A stretch of DNA of 64,000 nucleotides from Aquarana catesbeiana. Taxonomy: Eukaryota; Chordata; Amphibia; Anura; Ranidae. The translations under genes were made by a program, and so were the position numbers. Shown piece after piece: positions 45,599-57,397 of this stretch (positions are counted from its first letter, which is position 1; each line of letters opens with the position of its first letter). The notes under the pieces are model-generated. The model did not search any database. It saw nothing but the letters and a program-made list of their open reading frames with translations, and had not been told where the DNA came from. The stretch lies in contig NC_133329.1 in NCBI RefSeq assembly GCF_042186555.1, positions 190,685,206 through 190,749,205 of the forward strand, written 5' to 3'.

Positions 45599-46500
45599 AC
45601 AACTACTATGGGTGTACTCATATTCCGGCAACTTTTCCTCCCTTATCCTGTGTATTGCTTCTTATGCCAAGACTTTCTGGCTTCTACCCTTATACATATG
45701 TAATGCTCACATCTCTATCCCGCAGATCTCGTCTTGGTTTTTGGCTGGATAACCATCTAGGACAAAAGTCTAGGGTGGCTATATCTGGATACCACTGGAT
45801 GTCCTATCCTGTTTGCAGGTCCCCAGAAAGCTTCTAGCCATAGTATATGACTGGGTTAGCTCTCGGGGTTCCTGCTACCTGACTGACTACCCAAATCATC
45901 AGGATTACCCTTTCTCTTTCCCCTGGAGTTTTGAAATATTTCTATAATTGACACCTTCTCTCTCCACCCTTCTCCCTGCCCCCCCCCCCTTTTTTCCATC
46001 TCCTCCCCTTTCTTTTTCCCCCTATTCTCTCTCTCACCTTCCTCTTTTCCCAAACCCCCACCCTTTGTTTCCCCTTCCCTTCTCCCTTTTCCTGCTCCTT
46101 ATATCCCCTTGTCCCCTTTTATCCCTGTTTTTGTCTCCTCCCTTTTTTGTCTCCTCCCTCTTTTCTTTCCTTCCCTCCTTTCCTTTTCTCTCTTCCCTCT
46201 TACCCTTCCCCTTTCCCTCCGTCTCCCCCCGTCCTTGTCCTTTCTGACTGGGGAGCTACCAGCCGCTAGATTTCTCATTATTATTATTTTTTCTTAGAAT
46301 TTTACCCTCACACATTCCCCTTGTCCGCCACGGGGGGAAACCTTTTTCAGGCCTCGTGGTTTCACACATGGCAATTGCTCCACCAGGTGAGCAACTCGTT
46401 TGTTTTCCTTTATTTACACAGCTTGCTGAATTATGTTTGTATACAGTCATTTAGTGTAATGCATTTGACTTTACTAAAGTATTTAGTGCTTTACTAAAGT
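45599..46500. other. No gene; C/T-rich simple sequence and unclassified DNA
   Basis: 45950-46250 is strongly polypyrimidine (CCCTTTT, TCTCC mixtures) on the plus strand. Flanks are unclassified. Open frames here are compositional. Confidence 0.5.
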
Positions 46501-47040
46501 ATTTGTCTTATAGATTATTCCTCCTAAAGAAGCAGTGAATGTACCGCAAAACTAGTAGAGGAAAAGCCAATCTCTGAGAAACTTCATCAACAGATACTTC
46601 TTGGGGGAACTCTTGAGTATTTGTTTTTTGGAAATTTTCTCAATTGTTTTTTAATGTATTGTGTATGTCATTTTTTTTATATGTAATAATTTTTATATAG
46701 CAACCATGTTATTAGTACCGAGATAATCCACCACAACCATTGAGGCTGGGAATAAGTATATGGTAAGCTTCAGCAACTGCCCTACCTCACCCCTTTTTCT
46801 CTATACTAATTTGGATGATGGTACTTTATGTTTAGCTAAGTTCCATTATATGAGGCTATACTCTCAATTTAAATTATATATGTGCTGTGCTGTACCCTAC
46901 GCTAATACTCCACTAGTGTGTGGTAGTGTTCGAAACATTCACCAATGCAAACACCAGGTTGGCCAGGACAGGAGGGACAATTATATCAGTGCTTGCTACA
47001 GACACGACTTCTTCTTTGGGGTGATAGTTGGGTAGGGGTA
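46501..47040 (+). mobile_element. Possible Penelope-like element tail with hammerhead-like motif
   Basis: The stretch 46522-46556 reads 'cctaaagaagcagtgaatg' then 'taccgcaaaactagtag'. It resembles the CTGAxGAAG...CCGCGAAAC motif common in Penelope-like pLTRs, with changes in the core. No protein domain is present. Weak call based on motif likeness only. Confidence 0.3.
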
Positions 47041-47099
47041 CCAGGGAGAACATATGGTAAATATCTCTAATGCAGCTGGCTCACTGCATTTGCGTTGGC

Positions 47100-48180
47100 A
47101 AGGTGGGGCACAGCAGCGTCTGGAAACAGAAGTGCTGTGACGATCTCTTCCTGGAATTTAAGGAAGGATCCAGTTCGTCCTGACGCTTTTTATAGCACAT
47201 AAGCGTTCAGCAAAGCCAATCGGAATAAGTATACCAGCGTCTGGCCTAATGGGCAATTAAGTGTGGCGTTGAGGTCCACCCTCCCATATTAAGGTTGTAT
47301 TCGTGGACACAGAGGGGTTTCTCCACAACATCAGTCGCAGTAGGAATTTGGACTGTCGTATCTGTGTGGAGGGAGGACAGAACTAAAACATTCCGTGTAT
47401 CCCTCCACTTAGAGCAAATTTTACTTCTCAAGCAGGCTCTCTCCCCCAGCCTAAGATGGGAATTTACAAGCCGCTGAGGTAAGCCCCAGCGATTAAATTG
47501 CACTGTGCAACATGCGCCAACTCCATGATCAACCCAGTGACTAAAAAGTGGCATGCTCGTGTACCCCTTTCTGAAAAAGTGTGACACCAAGTTTTACAAT
47601 CTTACCAGTGCTTCCTATGTAGTTTGGGCAGTTCTCTGGCCTGTTGCCCTGTCACAGAGCTTATACATCCTGACCCCATATCTGGCACGCTTGTTGGGAA
47701 GATACTGTTTGAATGACAAGCGGCCAGAAAACTTAATCAGGGACTCATCAAAGCAGACAACTTGATTGGCAGTAAACAAGGCTGCAAACTGTTGGTTGAA
47801 GTGGTTTACGAGGGGCTGAATTTTGTGGAGCCGATCGTATTCAGGGTCACCCTGAGGACGACCAAGTTCATTGTGATTAAAATGAATGAACCGCAAAATC
47901 TGCTCGTATCTTGCACTGGTCATTGAGGCAGAGAACATGGGCATATGGTGAATTGGGTCAATGGATCAACATGAGCGCAACTCACTTTTTTTCATTAGGC
48001 CCAGAAAGGTCTTAAATTCAGAGACCGCGATAGGTCTCTAATCTCTGGCAAGGTTCAACTGAGGATTAGTGGCGAAGAATTGACCAGCATATGACCATAC
48101 AAATGCTTTGGTCCACAATAGATCTATAGAGATCTAATCAACTGTTTCCACCTGAATTCCCGGTTTGCCGCAGAATGGGG
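47100..48180 (-). pseudogene. piggyBac-type (PGBD) transposase remnant
   Basis: piggyBac transposases cut at TTAA using three aspartates. On minus, from 47944: MTSARYEQILRFIHFNHNEL, then YDRLHKIQPLVNHFNQQF and VVCFDESLIKFSGRLSFKQY, with the first catalytic Asp (CFDES) at about 47747, then PNKRARYGVRMYKLCD. A second frame from 47590 gives KGYTSMPLF, RDTRNVLVLSSLHTD and VHEYNLNMGG. The segment with the second Asp (usually between KGY and the PLF part) looks deleted, and the frame breaks right at MGG, before the third Asp. Some N-terminal sequence may extend to about 48180. Dead copy, but the only piggyBac-type coding sequence in the window. Confidence 0.85.
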
Positions 48181-48191
48181 CAAGTACGGGT

Positions 48192-48252
48192 GCTGAGTGC
48201 ACTCCTCTGTTAACAAGCATCGCTGATGCCTGTTAAGAGGAGTGCACTCAGC
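48192..48252. repeat. Perfect-arm hairpin
   Basis: Arms gctgagtgcactcctct and agaggagtgcactcagc (17 bp, perfect), with further imperfect pairing across the 27-bp centre (tgttaacaagcatcg against tgatgcctgttaa). Beside the piggyBac remnant, it may belong to that element's subterminal region. Confidence 0.8.
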
Positions 48253-48689
48253 TATATCCCTGCAGGTAAACAGCATACCTAAGCCTATAAAGGGGGCATA
48301 AATCAGTTGTTTGTACTTTGAAGGGAAGTTTTCAATTTGGGAGGATCCAGTAGAGGTAGCTGAGCAGCTGTACCCAGAAGATGCATCAGTGGAATTCTAA
48401 ACATCGGAAGATAAGTGGAATTCTGAACACATGAAGATACAATGAAGCAGTGAGGGTTTAGCATGGTGTGGACAGACTCCAACTGTCTTGTTGGTTAAGA
48501 GTCCTCCTGTTGGCTGGATTCCTTTTTTGTGAAAGATGTCCCAATAATTGCACATATACAGTATTTGGTGATTGAAAAGCACTTCACAGTTCAAGTGAAT
48601 AATTATTGGGCATGGCGCCAAAAAATATGTATATACATGCAATCTACCAACCTGATGCTGCTCCTAAATTAGTAATTACTAATAAACAA
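48253..48689. other. No gene recognised
   Basis: AT-rich DNA with stops in all frames and no second copy seen in this window. Confidence 0.4.
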
Positions 48690-50023
48690 TATAACAGATA
48701 ATATAGGGCGCATCAATAGTGCAATATTTTCAATGTGAACCTGTTGAATTTAAACGTATGTTAAAGTGCTCCAGTGCATAAGCAATAAATATTCTGTGTT
48801 TGCAATAAAGTGAATTTAGTGCAACATATCAAATGTCCTCAAATTATTCTGAGAAAAACACACAAAATTCTTCTTAGTAGATCCAATCACCACATAATAA
48901 AGTGCACATGCTTTCTATTTCGTGCTTCACCCGAAGTGGTAAATCTAAGCGCTCACCAGACAGTAGTGGCCATAAAGTGACCCTCAGGCATGGAAACCAC
49001 TATATATCTTCAAAGGTAACTTTTACAGATATCCTGGCAGAAGAACTTCAATCACCAGTCAGGAATTATATATAGCTTCTATATCTGAGCCTCGGTGCAC
49101 CAATGCATCAACTAAATCTGCAAAAAGTGGCTCCCCAAGAAAGCCACAGAGCTTGGATAGTGTAAAAACGTCTTTATTCCAAGTAAACAAAGCTTCCAAA
49201 AAAAGTGCAGGTACAGGACGAAAATCAGACTGGGCTACAGCTGAGGAGGAAAAGCAGAGACCGAGCGGTACCTTGTGTTTGCTGGAGTAGCGTCTCGGCA
49301 TGCGTCCCAGCTGATCCAGGAATGGAGGACTCGTGAGTGTGTCTTGAGCCTCCCTTTCAATATATTTCATGCTGTGTGCGCGTCTTCAGGAAATGGGCTC
49401 GGCGCCATTTTACTGGAGCCTATATGGTATTGCATTTGTTTTGATTGGTCAGAAAAAACAGCTGGCTAAGGGGAACTTTTTCTGTAAAGCAACGAAAGTT
49501 ACTTCTGAGGAAACAGGAACCTCCGTTTTGCCTTCTCAGCTGCAACCTTACAAACATCATAGTACATTGATGGTATTAAATCAATAAAAGGGCACATGTA
49601 TACAAACACTTCCACGCAGCCTGATATTCCACATCCGTGGAACCAAACTATATATATATATCCATACACATATGCCTCTGCAATTCTCATATCCTAAAAT
49701 GTATATATACCTTTGAAGATATATAGTTGTTTCCATGCCTGAGGGTCACCTTGTGGCCACTACTGTCTGGTAAGCGGTTAGATCTACCACTTTGGGTGAA
49801 GCACGAAATAGAAAGCATGGGCACTTTATTATGTGGTGATTGGATCTACTAAGAAGAATTTTGTGTGTTTTTCTCAGAATAATTTGAGGACATTTGATAT
49901 GTTGCACTAAATTCACTTTATTGCAAACACAGAATATTTATTGCTTATGCACTGGAGCACTTTAACAAACGTTTAAATTCAACAGGTTCACATTGAAAAT
50001 ATTGCACTATATTATCTGTTATA
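48690..50023. mobile_element. Element with long inverted arms (about 330 bp each)
   Basis: The left arm 48690-49018 and right arm 49706-50023 are near-perfect reverse complements. For example 'ataacagataatatag' at 48691 pairs with 'attatctgttat' ending at 50022, and 'ctatatatcttcaaaggta' with 'acctttgaagatatatag'. The 690-bp centre has no reading frame of note. It contains 'ggagtagcgtctcggcatgc' and 'aggaaatgggctcggcgcca'. Could be a Penelope-like element with inverted pLTRs or a foldback transposon. Function unknown. Confidence 0.8.
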
Positions 50024-50029
50024 AGCTCT

Positions 50030-50504
50030 TCACAGTGTTTGGATCCAAGCCTTCCATTTCTCCCTTCTTTGAGCTTCCCCGGAGTACAGTCCAGTACAGC
50101 TTCGATCCAGTGGGACGCCTAGGGGGTTGTTACCATCAGACCTATGACTAGGGGCAGTCCCGTGTCAGTCCAGCAGCTGTCCTTGGGAGTTAAAGGCCGT
50201 GGCTGGGTTACAGTCTATTGCTTCTTGCCTCCTGCCATTCAGTAAGCAGGCAATCCGTATGGTGGTCGTGCACTTTCTGATTTGTGTGAAGCCACTTGGT
50301 TATCTGATCTTTTTTTTGGACTATTGATTTAATATTTACTGACTGATTCCACTATTTTATTATTCACATTTATTTTCACATGTTTTCATTATTTATATTT
50401 GTGTTTTGAGCGCAGCTCTTTTTTATCCATCTATCTGTGTTATCCCACTATTGAGTTGCTGCTTTTGATTTTATTTTTTAGTCTAGCGCGTTTTTCTATT
50501 TCTA
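50030..50504. other. No gene; possible Penelope-like pLTR sequence
   Basis: Adjoins the inverted-arm element. The end at 50400-50480 ('tttgagcgcagctctttttt', 'tttagtctagcgcg') resembles termini I associate with Penelope-like repeats. Weak. Confidence 0.25.
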
Positions 50505-50831
50505 TGCTGGGTCATAGAGATAACTGGTGACCATTTGGTCACTGGAAGTCTCTATCGTCATCCGGCGCCGGACGATTCTTTCTCTGGGTCCCCGATGGCA
50601 TGGGAGAGCCCGGAGAAGCACCGAATGGAGGCGGGAGGGGGGATATCCCCTCCCGTCGCCTGTAAGAATGATCAAGCGGCGGAACTGCCGCTATGATCGT
50701 TCTTATGGTGCACAGAATCTCCGACTGAAAATAAGGATATCTGAATGATGCCTGTAGCTGCTGGCATCATCCAGATATTCCCACTGAAAGTCCAGGACGA
50801 CATATGACGTCCTTGGGTGGGAAGTGGTTAA
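50505..50831 (+). repeat. TTAA-family repeat, GC-rich right end only
   Basis: Ends 'gggtgggaagtggttaa' with TTAA at 50828-50831. The inner hairpins 'aagaatgatc...gatcgttctt' and 'tgatgcctgtagctgctggc' fit the GC-rich half of the family. The left end is missing. Confidence 0.65.
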
Positions 50832-51490
50832 TTAATGATTTGATTGCTCCATGGTTTGCTGATGCGCCTTCATGGAGGTCCCAACATAATTTCACTAAGT
50901 GGTTCTATCATCCGCTTTGCTGTTCCCTCAGGTTGGTACTGGCTGGTTGTGCCCTCTATGGGGGGGGGGGGGGGTACCCCTGGCCACTCTGGAAACGCTT
51001 GTTTCGTTACCACTCCCTATGAATACTTGTTTTGCCCCTATGTGCTGTTGGATTATCAGGGGTCGGGACGTTTAGGCCTCTGCTCCCTCGGTTGGCTCCC
51101 CGGTCTCCATTGACACGTTGGCAAACTTGTTTTCACTAGATATGGGGAGACTGGTGGAGTTTGCTGGGGGAGGGAATGGCTCAAAGTAATCACCATGGTC
51201 CTCCCATGGGGGGACTTACATTTTATGAATGACCTGATCCCCTCAGATGGATGAGTGTCACTGAGAGCTACATGTTGGACTATATGCCAATATTGGTGCC
51301 GAAGAGAGGAGTTCCCGAGGAGTTAAATCCATATATTTCTTTTACTCTTGGCCATATTCTCCTTTGAAACATCCACTTCTATCTGGCTAATAAAGGAGCA
51401 TTGTTTATTTGTTTTGCTTACGTGAGTCATGCCTTGGAGGTGTCTATAGAGTATGTGCCCTGCGGCACCCAGCCTCTGGGTATGCTGTAG
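50832..51490. other. Unclassified; possibly LINE-derived
   Basis: No domain or second copy identified. A 16-base G run lies at 50960-50975. It may be the 3' region of the minus-strand LINE that follows, but I cannot show this. Confidence 0.3.
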
Positions 51491-51491
51491 G

Positions 51492-51651
51492 GCTGGGGTC
51501 TCAAACTGGCAGCCTTCCAGCTGTTGGGAAACTACAAGTCCCATCATGCCTCTGCCTGTAGGAGTCATGCTTGTAACTGTCAGTCTTGCAATGCCTCATG
51601 GGACTTGTAGGTTTGCAACAGCTGGAAGGCTGCCAGTTTGAGACCCCTGCT
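51492..51651. mobile_element. Short palindromic MITE (GGGGTCTCAAACTGGCAGCC ends)
   Basis: The left end GGGGTCTCAAACTGGCAGCC continues with 'ttccagctgttg' and is mirrored at the right by 'caacagctggaa' and GGCTGCCAGTTTGAGACCCC. The arms of about 32 bp are almost perfect. The inner parts 'actacaagtcccatcatgcc' and 'catgggacttgta' also pair. The type (possibly hAT) is a guess from memory. Confidence 0.8.
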
Positions 51652-52866
51652 ATAGGGCATATGCTAATAGTTCTGGTGGGCTCTGATCACCTATCTCGAC
51701 ACTGGCTACCCTTAAATGGTGAGTTTATATTTGGAGCTCATTTGTTACTTCAGGTTTATAGCGCTTTGGGATGTATATACCATCTAAAATACTAGAATAC
51801 AAGTGTAGTACATTGCCAGTTACCTTAAATTCTAGCTGTTGCAACCACTGTGTCCTCACATGGAGTGCGTGACCTGGGAGTGGGTGATTGTGCTGCTCTG
51901 GTGATTAAATATCGCTACAAAGGGGTTTGGTTGGTGGAGCGGCTCGATCACGCATCCTTTTTGTTTGTGCATGCTGTCTAATCACACAGTTGCGATCGGC
52001 TTTGTTTCATAATCCTGTATATGTTTGTTGCTGTTCGTTTTTTTACTTGTTCTAACTTCTTCCTAACCGGAATGGTCCCCTACTTTTCCTTGTCTTCCTC
52101 ATATTTTCCAATAAAACGGAGATCGAGCTGCAGTCCCACCATATATGTTGTAACGTGCCTTATCGCAGCGCCAGCAGAGGTCTGAAACTTCGGGAATCCA
52201 TCTATGTATTTTATTTGGCGTGTTGTACCAATTTGTCAGGAGTTTTTAAAAGACGGTTTCTGGAAGCGTGTGCTAATTGTGCATTTGTGTGACAACACAC
52301 AAGCATGTAGCCATTAGTCCTTATTGAAAGAAGTGTTTAGTGCAGTTTCCCAGAACACTTTTGTGTTTATTTGGTTCAAGGATTCAACAATTCTTCAAGC
52401 GTAGGATAACAAAATATTTTTTTCAGTTTTGGCTGTCTTGAGTTTCAAATGGAGTTAAAGGTCTCATAAGATTTTTATACCTTTTGAGGACTCAAGACAT
52501 AACTGTGTATAACAAATCTGTCGATATTCCCAATGTGTCAGGTATGTTGGTCCCTTTTAATTTTAAATGTCAAATTGATTTGATATTACTGCCTTTGAAA
52601 CTGTGTGGCCAAAAAGGTATATTCCCGTCTGTTTACATCTGTGAAGACTTATTCATTCCTGGCGGGAAGTTGGGGTTAGATATCAGCGGTGTTGGAGGGC
52701 CTGTGGATGTAGTTAAGTCAGATCTGAATCACTTTTTGTAGGTTTTCAAGTGCTGCCTCTACAAGAGGGGTGTTTCAGCTGTCTAGAACAGGAGTCCCAT
52801 GGTATCCCAGGTGTGTCTGTTACAGGTATTGGTCCTATATTACTTTCCATCTCTACCCAATTCTTA

Positions 52867-53215
52867 GGCCCCTTTCACACTTGGGCAGTTTGCAGGCGCT
52901 ATTGCGCTAAAAATAGCGCCTGCAAACTGACCCGAAACAGCCGCTGCTGTCTCTCCAATGTGAAAGCCCCGAGGGCTTTCACACTGGAACAGTGCGCTAG
53001 CAGGACGGGAAAAAAAGTCCTGCTAGCAGCATCTTCGGAGCGGTGAAATCAATGGGACAGCGCGGCTATACCGCTGGCGCTTTAGGGTTGGTTTTTAACC
53101 CTTTCTCGGCTGCTAGCGGGGGGGGGGGTGTAATACGGCCCCGCTAGCGGCCGAATACCGATGGTAAAGCGCAGCTTTACCGCCGACACCGCCCCGTCCT
53201 AGTGTGAAAGGGGCC
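52867..53215. mobile_element. Harbinger-like MITE, copy 2 (TTA target duplication)
   Basis: Ends GGCCCCTTTCACACTTGGGC and TCCTAGTGTGAAAGGGGCC, flanked by TTA at 52864-52866 and 53216-53218. It is the same family as 21650-22039 but in the opposite orientation. Inserted within the minus-strand LINE ORF2. Confidence 0.88.
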
Positions 53216-53631
53216 TTATTGTCTTCATGACATGTCCAATCTATAATTCAAGTAAGATGTGAAGCAAGATAGTAATTTTTAAAGTTTGGGAAACTCATTC
53301 CCCCACTATGTTTTGCTCGAGTGAGTAACTGGAGACTAATGCAAGGTTTTTTGGTCGCCCATAAAAATCTCCTAAGCATGGAGTACAGAGCTCGAAAAAC
53401 ATTTGTTGGTAAAAGGATTGGGATAGTCTGGGAAAAAATGCAGAATTCTAGGTAAGCTTGTCAACTTAATTATGGCTGCTTTACCAAACCACAAGAAATA
53501 TTTTAAAGACCATTTCTCTAGGTCCTTATTTATGGTTTGTAACAGAGGTTGAAAGTTCATTGCGTAAAGTGAGTCAAGTTTTGGTGTCAGCAATATCTCT
53601 AAGTATTTAAGAGCTTTTTCAACCCACTGAA

Positions 53632-54433
53632 CCACTTGCCGACCATGTCACGCAGATATACTGCGGCACAATGGCTCTCCTGGGTGTAATCCCATACGGG
53701 TACGTCCTACCCTTTTTCGGCAACCAAAGGGCGTGTGCCACGAGGCGTGGGACCCAATGCGTGTGACCGGCAGGCACGATCGCCGCCGGCCACGCACAAT
53801 CTCGTGCATGAGTGCCAGCACTGGGATTTGTGTGTGTAAACACACAAATCCTGGTGCTGTCAGAGGAGAGGAGCCATATCGTTTGTTCCTAAGTAGGAAA
53901 AACTATATGGCTCCTCTCCTAGTCAATCCTATCCCCATACAGTTAGAACACAGTGACCCCTTGATCGCCCCCTTCCCTGCCAGTGACATTTACACAGTAA
54001 TCAGTGCATTTTTATAGCACTGATCGCTGTATAAATGCCAATGGTCCCAAAAAAATATCGAAAGTCTCCAATGTGTCCGCAGTACCACTAAAATAACATT
54101 TACCAATAATATGTAGAAGAATATATATTGGCTTAAACTGATGAAGACATTTTTTTTTTATTCTTTTTTAATTTTGGGGACATTTATTATAGCAAAAAGT
54201 CAAAAATATTGTGTTTTTTCAAAATTGTTTTTTTTTTTTTTGTTTATAGCGCAAAAAATAAAACCCGCAGAGGTGATCAAATGCCACCAGAAGAAAGCTC
54301 TATTTGTGGGTAAAAAAAGGGCGCAAATTTCGTTTGAGTACAACGTCGAATGATCGCACAATTGTCAAAGCGACGCAGTGCCAAGTTGTAAAAAGTGCTC
54401 TGGTCAGGAAGGGGGTAAAATCTTCTGGGGCGA
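53632..54433 (-). mobile_element. TTAA-family element inserted in the LINE
   Basis: Left junction TGAA|CCACTTGCCGACC (target TTAA mutated to TGAA at 53628-53631) and right junction ...'ccccagaagattttac' (minus) with TTAA at 54434-54437. It carries the family module on minus ('cgacgcagtgcc', 'aagaaagctctatttgtggg' on plus). The GC-rich half includes a hairpin ('ggagaggagccatat...atatggctcctctcc', 53865-53920). Confidence 0.8.
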
Positions 54434-56350
54434 TTAAACTTGCAGTTATTTTGTGTGGCGATTTTTGTGTTTTCTTTTAGGGATAAGTTCAGGACTTTTT
54501 ATAATTTTATTTTGAAATTTGATATATAGCTGTATTGTGTAAACGCATTGCATAAGTTAGGCATAGTAATATGTGGCTGGGTTATGAAGCACAAAAGGTC
54601 ATCTGCATATGCTGCAGTTTTCTAAGTTCTGCCTCCTACCTGGAAGCCATGTATAGATAGTGTAGTGAGTTATTCACTGTATGAATCAATGAATCTAGAG
54701 TGAGTATGAAGAGCAACGGTGAAAGGGGGCAGCCTTGTCACATTCCGTTTTTGGATTATTACCATATCTGATAGTGCACCATTGACCTTATTTTTCGCTG
54801 TCGGTTTATGGTGCAGGGTCGCTATCCAAAATAGCATATGTGGTTTCAGCCCAATGTGTGTACAGGTGGCAATTAGAAAGTCCCACGATACATGATCGAA
54901 AACTTTCTCCGCGTCAGAGTAACATACCTTCAAAATCTGTGTTTTGTGGATAAGGTTTAGGGCTTTTGTCACATTGTCCCTGGCCTCCCTGCCCGGCATG
55001 AAGCCTACCTGTTCTGGGCCTATTAGCTGGTTTAACAATGGTCTTTGCTAAAATTTTTGCAAATAATTTCAGGTCAAAGTTAAGTAGGGAAATTGGCCTG
55101 TAATTGGAGCAGTCTAATGGATCTTTATTTGGTTTGGGCAGCACCGTAACGTGGTAACGGGCTCTCAGAAAATCCTATAATAAAATGTTTTCACTAGGTG
55201 CGGTAGTAGAAGTGTGGAGAAGGACTTGTAGTAGTGTGCTGTAAAGCTGTCTGGACTTGGACTTTTTCCTGGCTTGAGAGATTTAATGGCCATTATTAGT
55301 TCTGTTTCCATGATTGGGTCTTCTAATTGTCGGGAGTCAGTATCATTTAGTGTGGGTAAACCGTTATCGGTAAGATATTGTTGTATTTGTGTCCGTGTCC
55401 CAAGTTGATCTTTCAGGCTATGTGTATTTGGTAAATTGTACAAGTCAGTGTAATAGTTATGGAATATTTGTGCAATCTTTTCAGTGTCCTCTACTATTTG
55501 ATTATTTTTGGCAGATATGTTTGTAGATAGCTGTGCTTCTTTTAGTGCCCTAGCAAGGAACTCCTCTGTTTTATCCCCATGTTCATAAAAGAACCCCTTT
55601 TTGGAAAAGATCTTCTGTGCCTTATGGTTTAGGATTGACTGTAATCTTTTCCTTAGTTCAAGTAGGACATTCGCAGCCTCTATCGCTAGGGATTGCTTGT
55701 GTTTTGCTTCCATTTCACCTATTTTAGGTGCCAGATCGTCAAGTTCCTTTTCCGCTTACCTTTTTTCGCTGCGTCCATCCTAATAAACTCCCCTCTAATC
55801 ACACATTTGTGGGCTGCCAATGCTGTTTTTTTTTTTTTTTTTCTTTTTTTTTTTTTTCTTATCTTGATTGGTGTGATATGTGTTTCCTGTAGGAATACCA
55901 CCTCTGGTCCAAGCAGTCTAAGCTCGTTGAATATACTTCGTCTTTTATTGGCCATATTTAGGCCTTTGACGTTATACGTTATACATTTTATTGTATCTAA
56001 AATCATTTTTCTACTTTCTGGCCTTCCACCTAGCCCCAGACCTTGGAGAGATGCCCCATGTTCTCCTTATTGAGATTAAGGTAAACCTCCCTCCCTTATC
56101 CCTCCCCCCTTTCCCCCTCCCTACTTTCCACCTTTTGGTCTTATCTAGACCTTTAGGCCAATGAGGATCGCGAACATCGTAACCCTCCATTGGTCTCCAC
56201 CTCCAAAGGTGGGGCTGTTGGTAAGTCGGCTCACCGGTCGGAGTTATCCTGGCACCAGATGTACTAGTCAATACCTTACTGCTCATATCTACCTAGATTC
56301 CTGTACTAGTTTCCCCCCCTCCCCGGTTCCCCCTTCTTCTCCTCTTCTTT

Positions 56351-57397
56351 TTATAATGATCCTATTCCCATTTCTATCCACCGCGCGTTTGACCAGTCTA
56401 TCATCGTGGGCACTTGAAGGCCCAATTTCCTGCAGAATTCATCAATCTCATCCGGAAATCTTAGCCTGGCAGTTCTGCCATCTTTATTGCCCAGTAGACA
56501 TGCTGGGAATCCCCATGTGTATTTTATATTTTGATTTGTCATTTGTTCCAAGAGTGGCTTCAGGAGACGTCTTCTCTCTAATGTGTCTTTTGCTAGATCT
56601 GCAAATTCTTGGATCCTTGCTTCCTCGTACTGCAATGGAGTTTGCCCCCTCAATTTTTTCCATATTTTTTCCTCGTCTTTGTAATATCTGAACCTCACAA
56701 TTATATCTCGACTTCTTTCTGTTCGACTACTGTCCCATCTTCCCATGCGGTGCACCCGCTCAATCTTTGGGAATTCTTCCCCTTCTATCTCCAAAAGGGG
56801 AGAGAAGATAGCCACCACGGTCTTCCTGAGGTCTTCGCCCTTCTTTTCTGGGATACCACAAATTCTCAGATTCTGTCTGCGATTTCTGTTCTCCTGGTCC
56901 TCTAATCTATAACAAATTTTCATCTGGTTTTGTTGAGTTATTTTGATTTGTTCTTTTAAGTCGGAGATTTCCCGCTCCTGTTGCTCGATTATATCTTCTG
57001 CTCTCTCCACTCTGGCTAGCAAATTGCCTAGGTCTGTCCTAAGCATATTTATCTCCGTTTTGATTGAGGTTTCTAGTGCTTTAAACATCTCTGCGATTTC
57101 ATTTTTTTAGGGGAATTCTGGTTCATGTCTATGTTCCATCATTCTGGTTGATTCATGTGCACTTTCGATTAGTGATGACTCTCTGGATTGAGTGGGGGTC
57201 TGATCCCCCCCTTCCTTCTTGGCCCTTTTTCCTCTTATCCGACATAGTGGACGTTTGGGTTTCTTGCTGGGCGCTCCCTGAGCCCCCCCTCTGGTTAAGT
57301 ACTGTTTAATGGAGCTTCCACTGGCACTTCCAGCTACGTTGTCTTTGGGTGTCTTCGGAGGGCCCCCTTTCCCCAGTTTGGATGTATTTCTACTCAT
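56351..57397 (-). pseudogene. LINE ORF1 protein, one nonsense codon
   Basis: An L1-type RNA chaperone that coats LINE RNA. Starts MSRNTSKLGKGG at 57397, basic and low-complexity. After codon 96 a single in-frame TAA (57107-57109) interrupts it. The same frame then continues without a break to 56351. The middle is a coiled coil (FKALETSIKTEINMLRTDL to EREISDLKEQIK, about 57088-56950). Next comes the RRM-type domain with ENRNRRQNLRICGIPEKKGE, RVHRMGRWDSS and RDIIVRFRYYKDEEK. Then the C-terminal domain: DLAKDTLERRRLLKPLLEQM, TWGFPACLLG. About 348 codons, normal for the family. Only one obvious lesion, so relatively young. Confidence 0.88.

Larger units (their letters stand above)
52100..56006 (-). 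pseudogene. LINE ORF2 with endonuclease domain mostly deleted
   Basis: Starts MILDTIKCITYNVKGLN at 56006 and reads EVVFLQETH (metal-binding Glu) at about 55900. It then runs into a T-rich slippery tract (55824-55860, plus strand) and jumps to linker sequence. Most of the endonuclease, including the SDH motif, is therefore missing. The reverse transcriptase follows: SLKPGKSPSPDSFTAHYYK (about 55250), PKPNKDPLDCSNYRPISLLN (55135), EQVGFMPGREARDN (55015), AAYADDLLCF with YADD at 54598-54609, and after the TTAA insertion ALKYLEILLTPKLDSLYAMN (53600). The C-terminal motif SDLCWRCDKAR is at about 52170. Frameshifts are frequent. Confidence 0.85.

Noticed and set aside
42153..45837. Six overlapping reading frames of over 1,100 codons (Ser/Leu/Pro- or Arg/Glu-rich repeats)
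   Set aside because: They result from the absence of A in the satellite, which removes all stops on both strands. No start context, splice signals or conserved domain.
45950..46250. Pro/Ser/Phe-rich open frames
   Set aside because: Low-complexity polypyrimidine tract; no domain or splice context.
52484..52741. Possible host exon with an 85-codon plus-strand frame
   Set aside because: The minus strand here reads as LINE ORF2 sequence (connection between RT and the CWRC motif), so this frame is its shadow.
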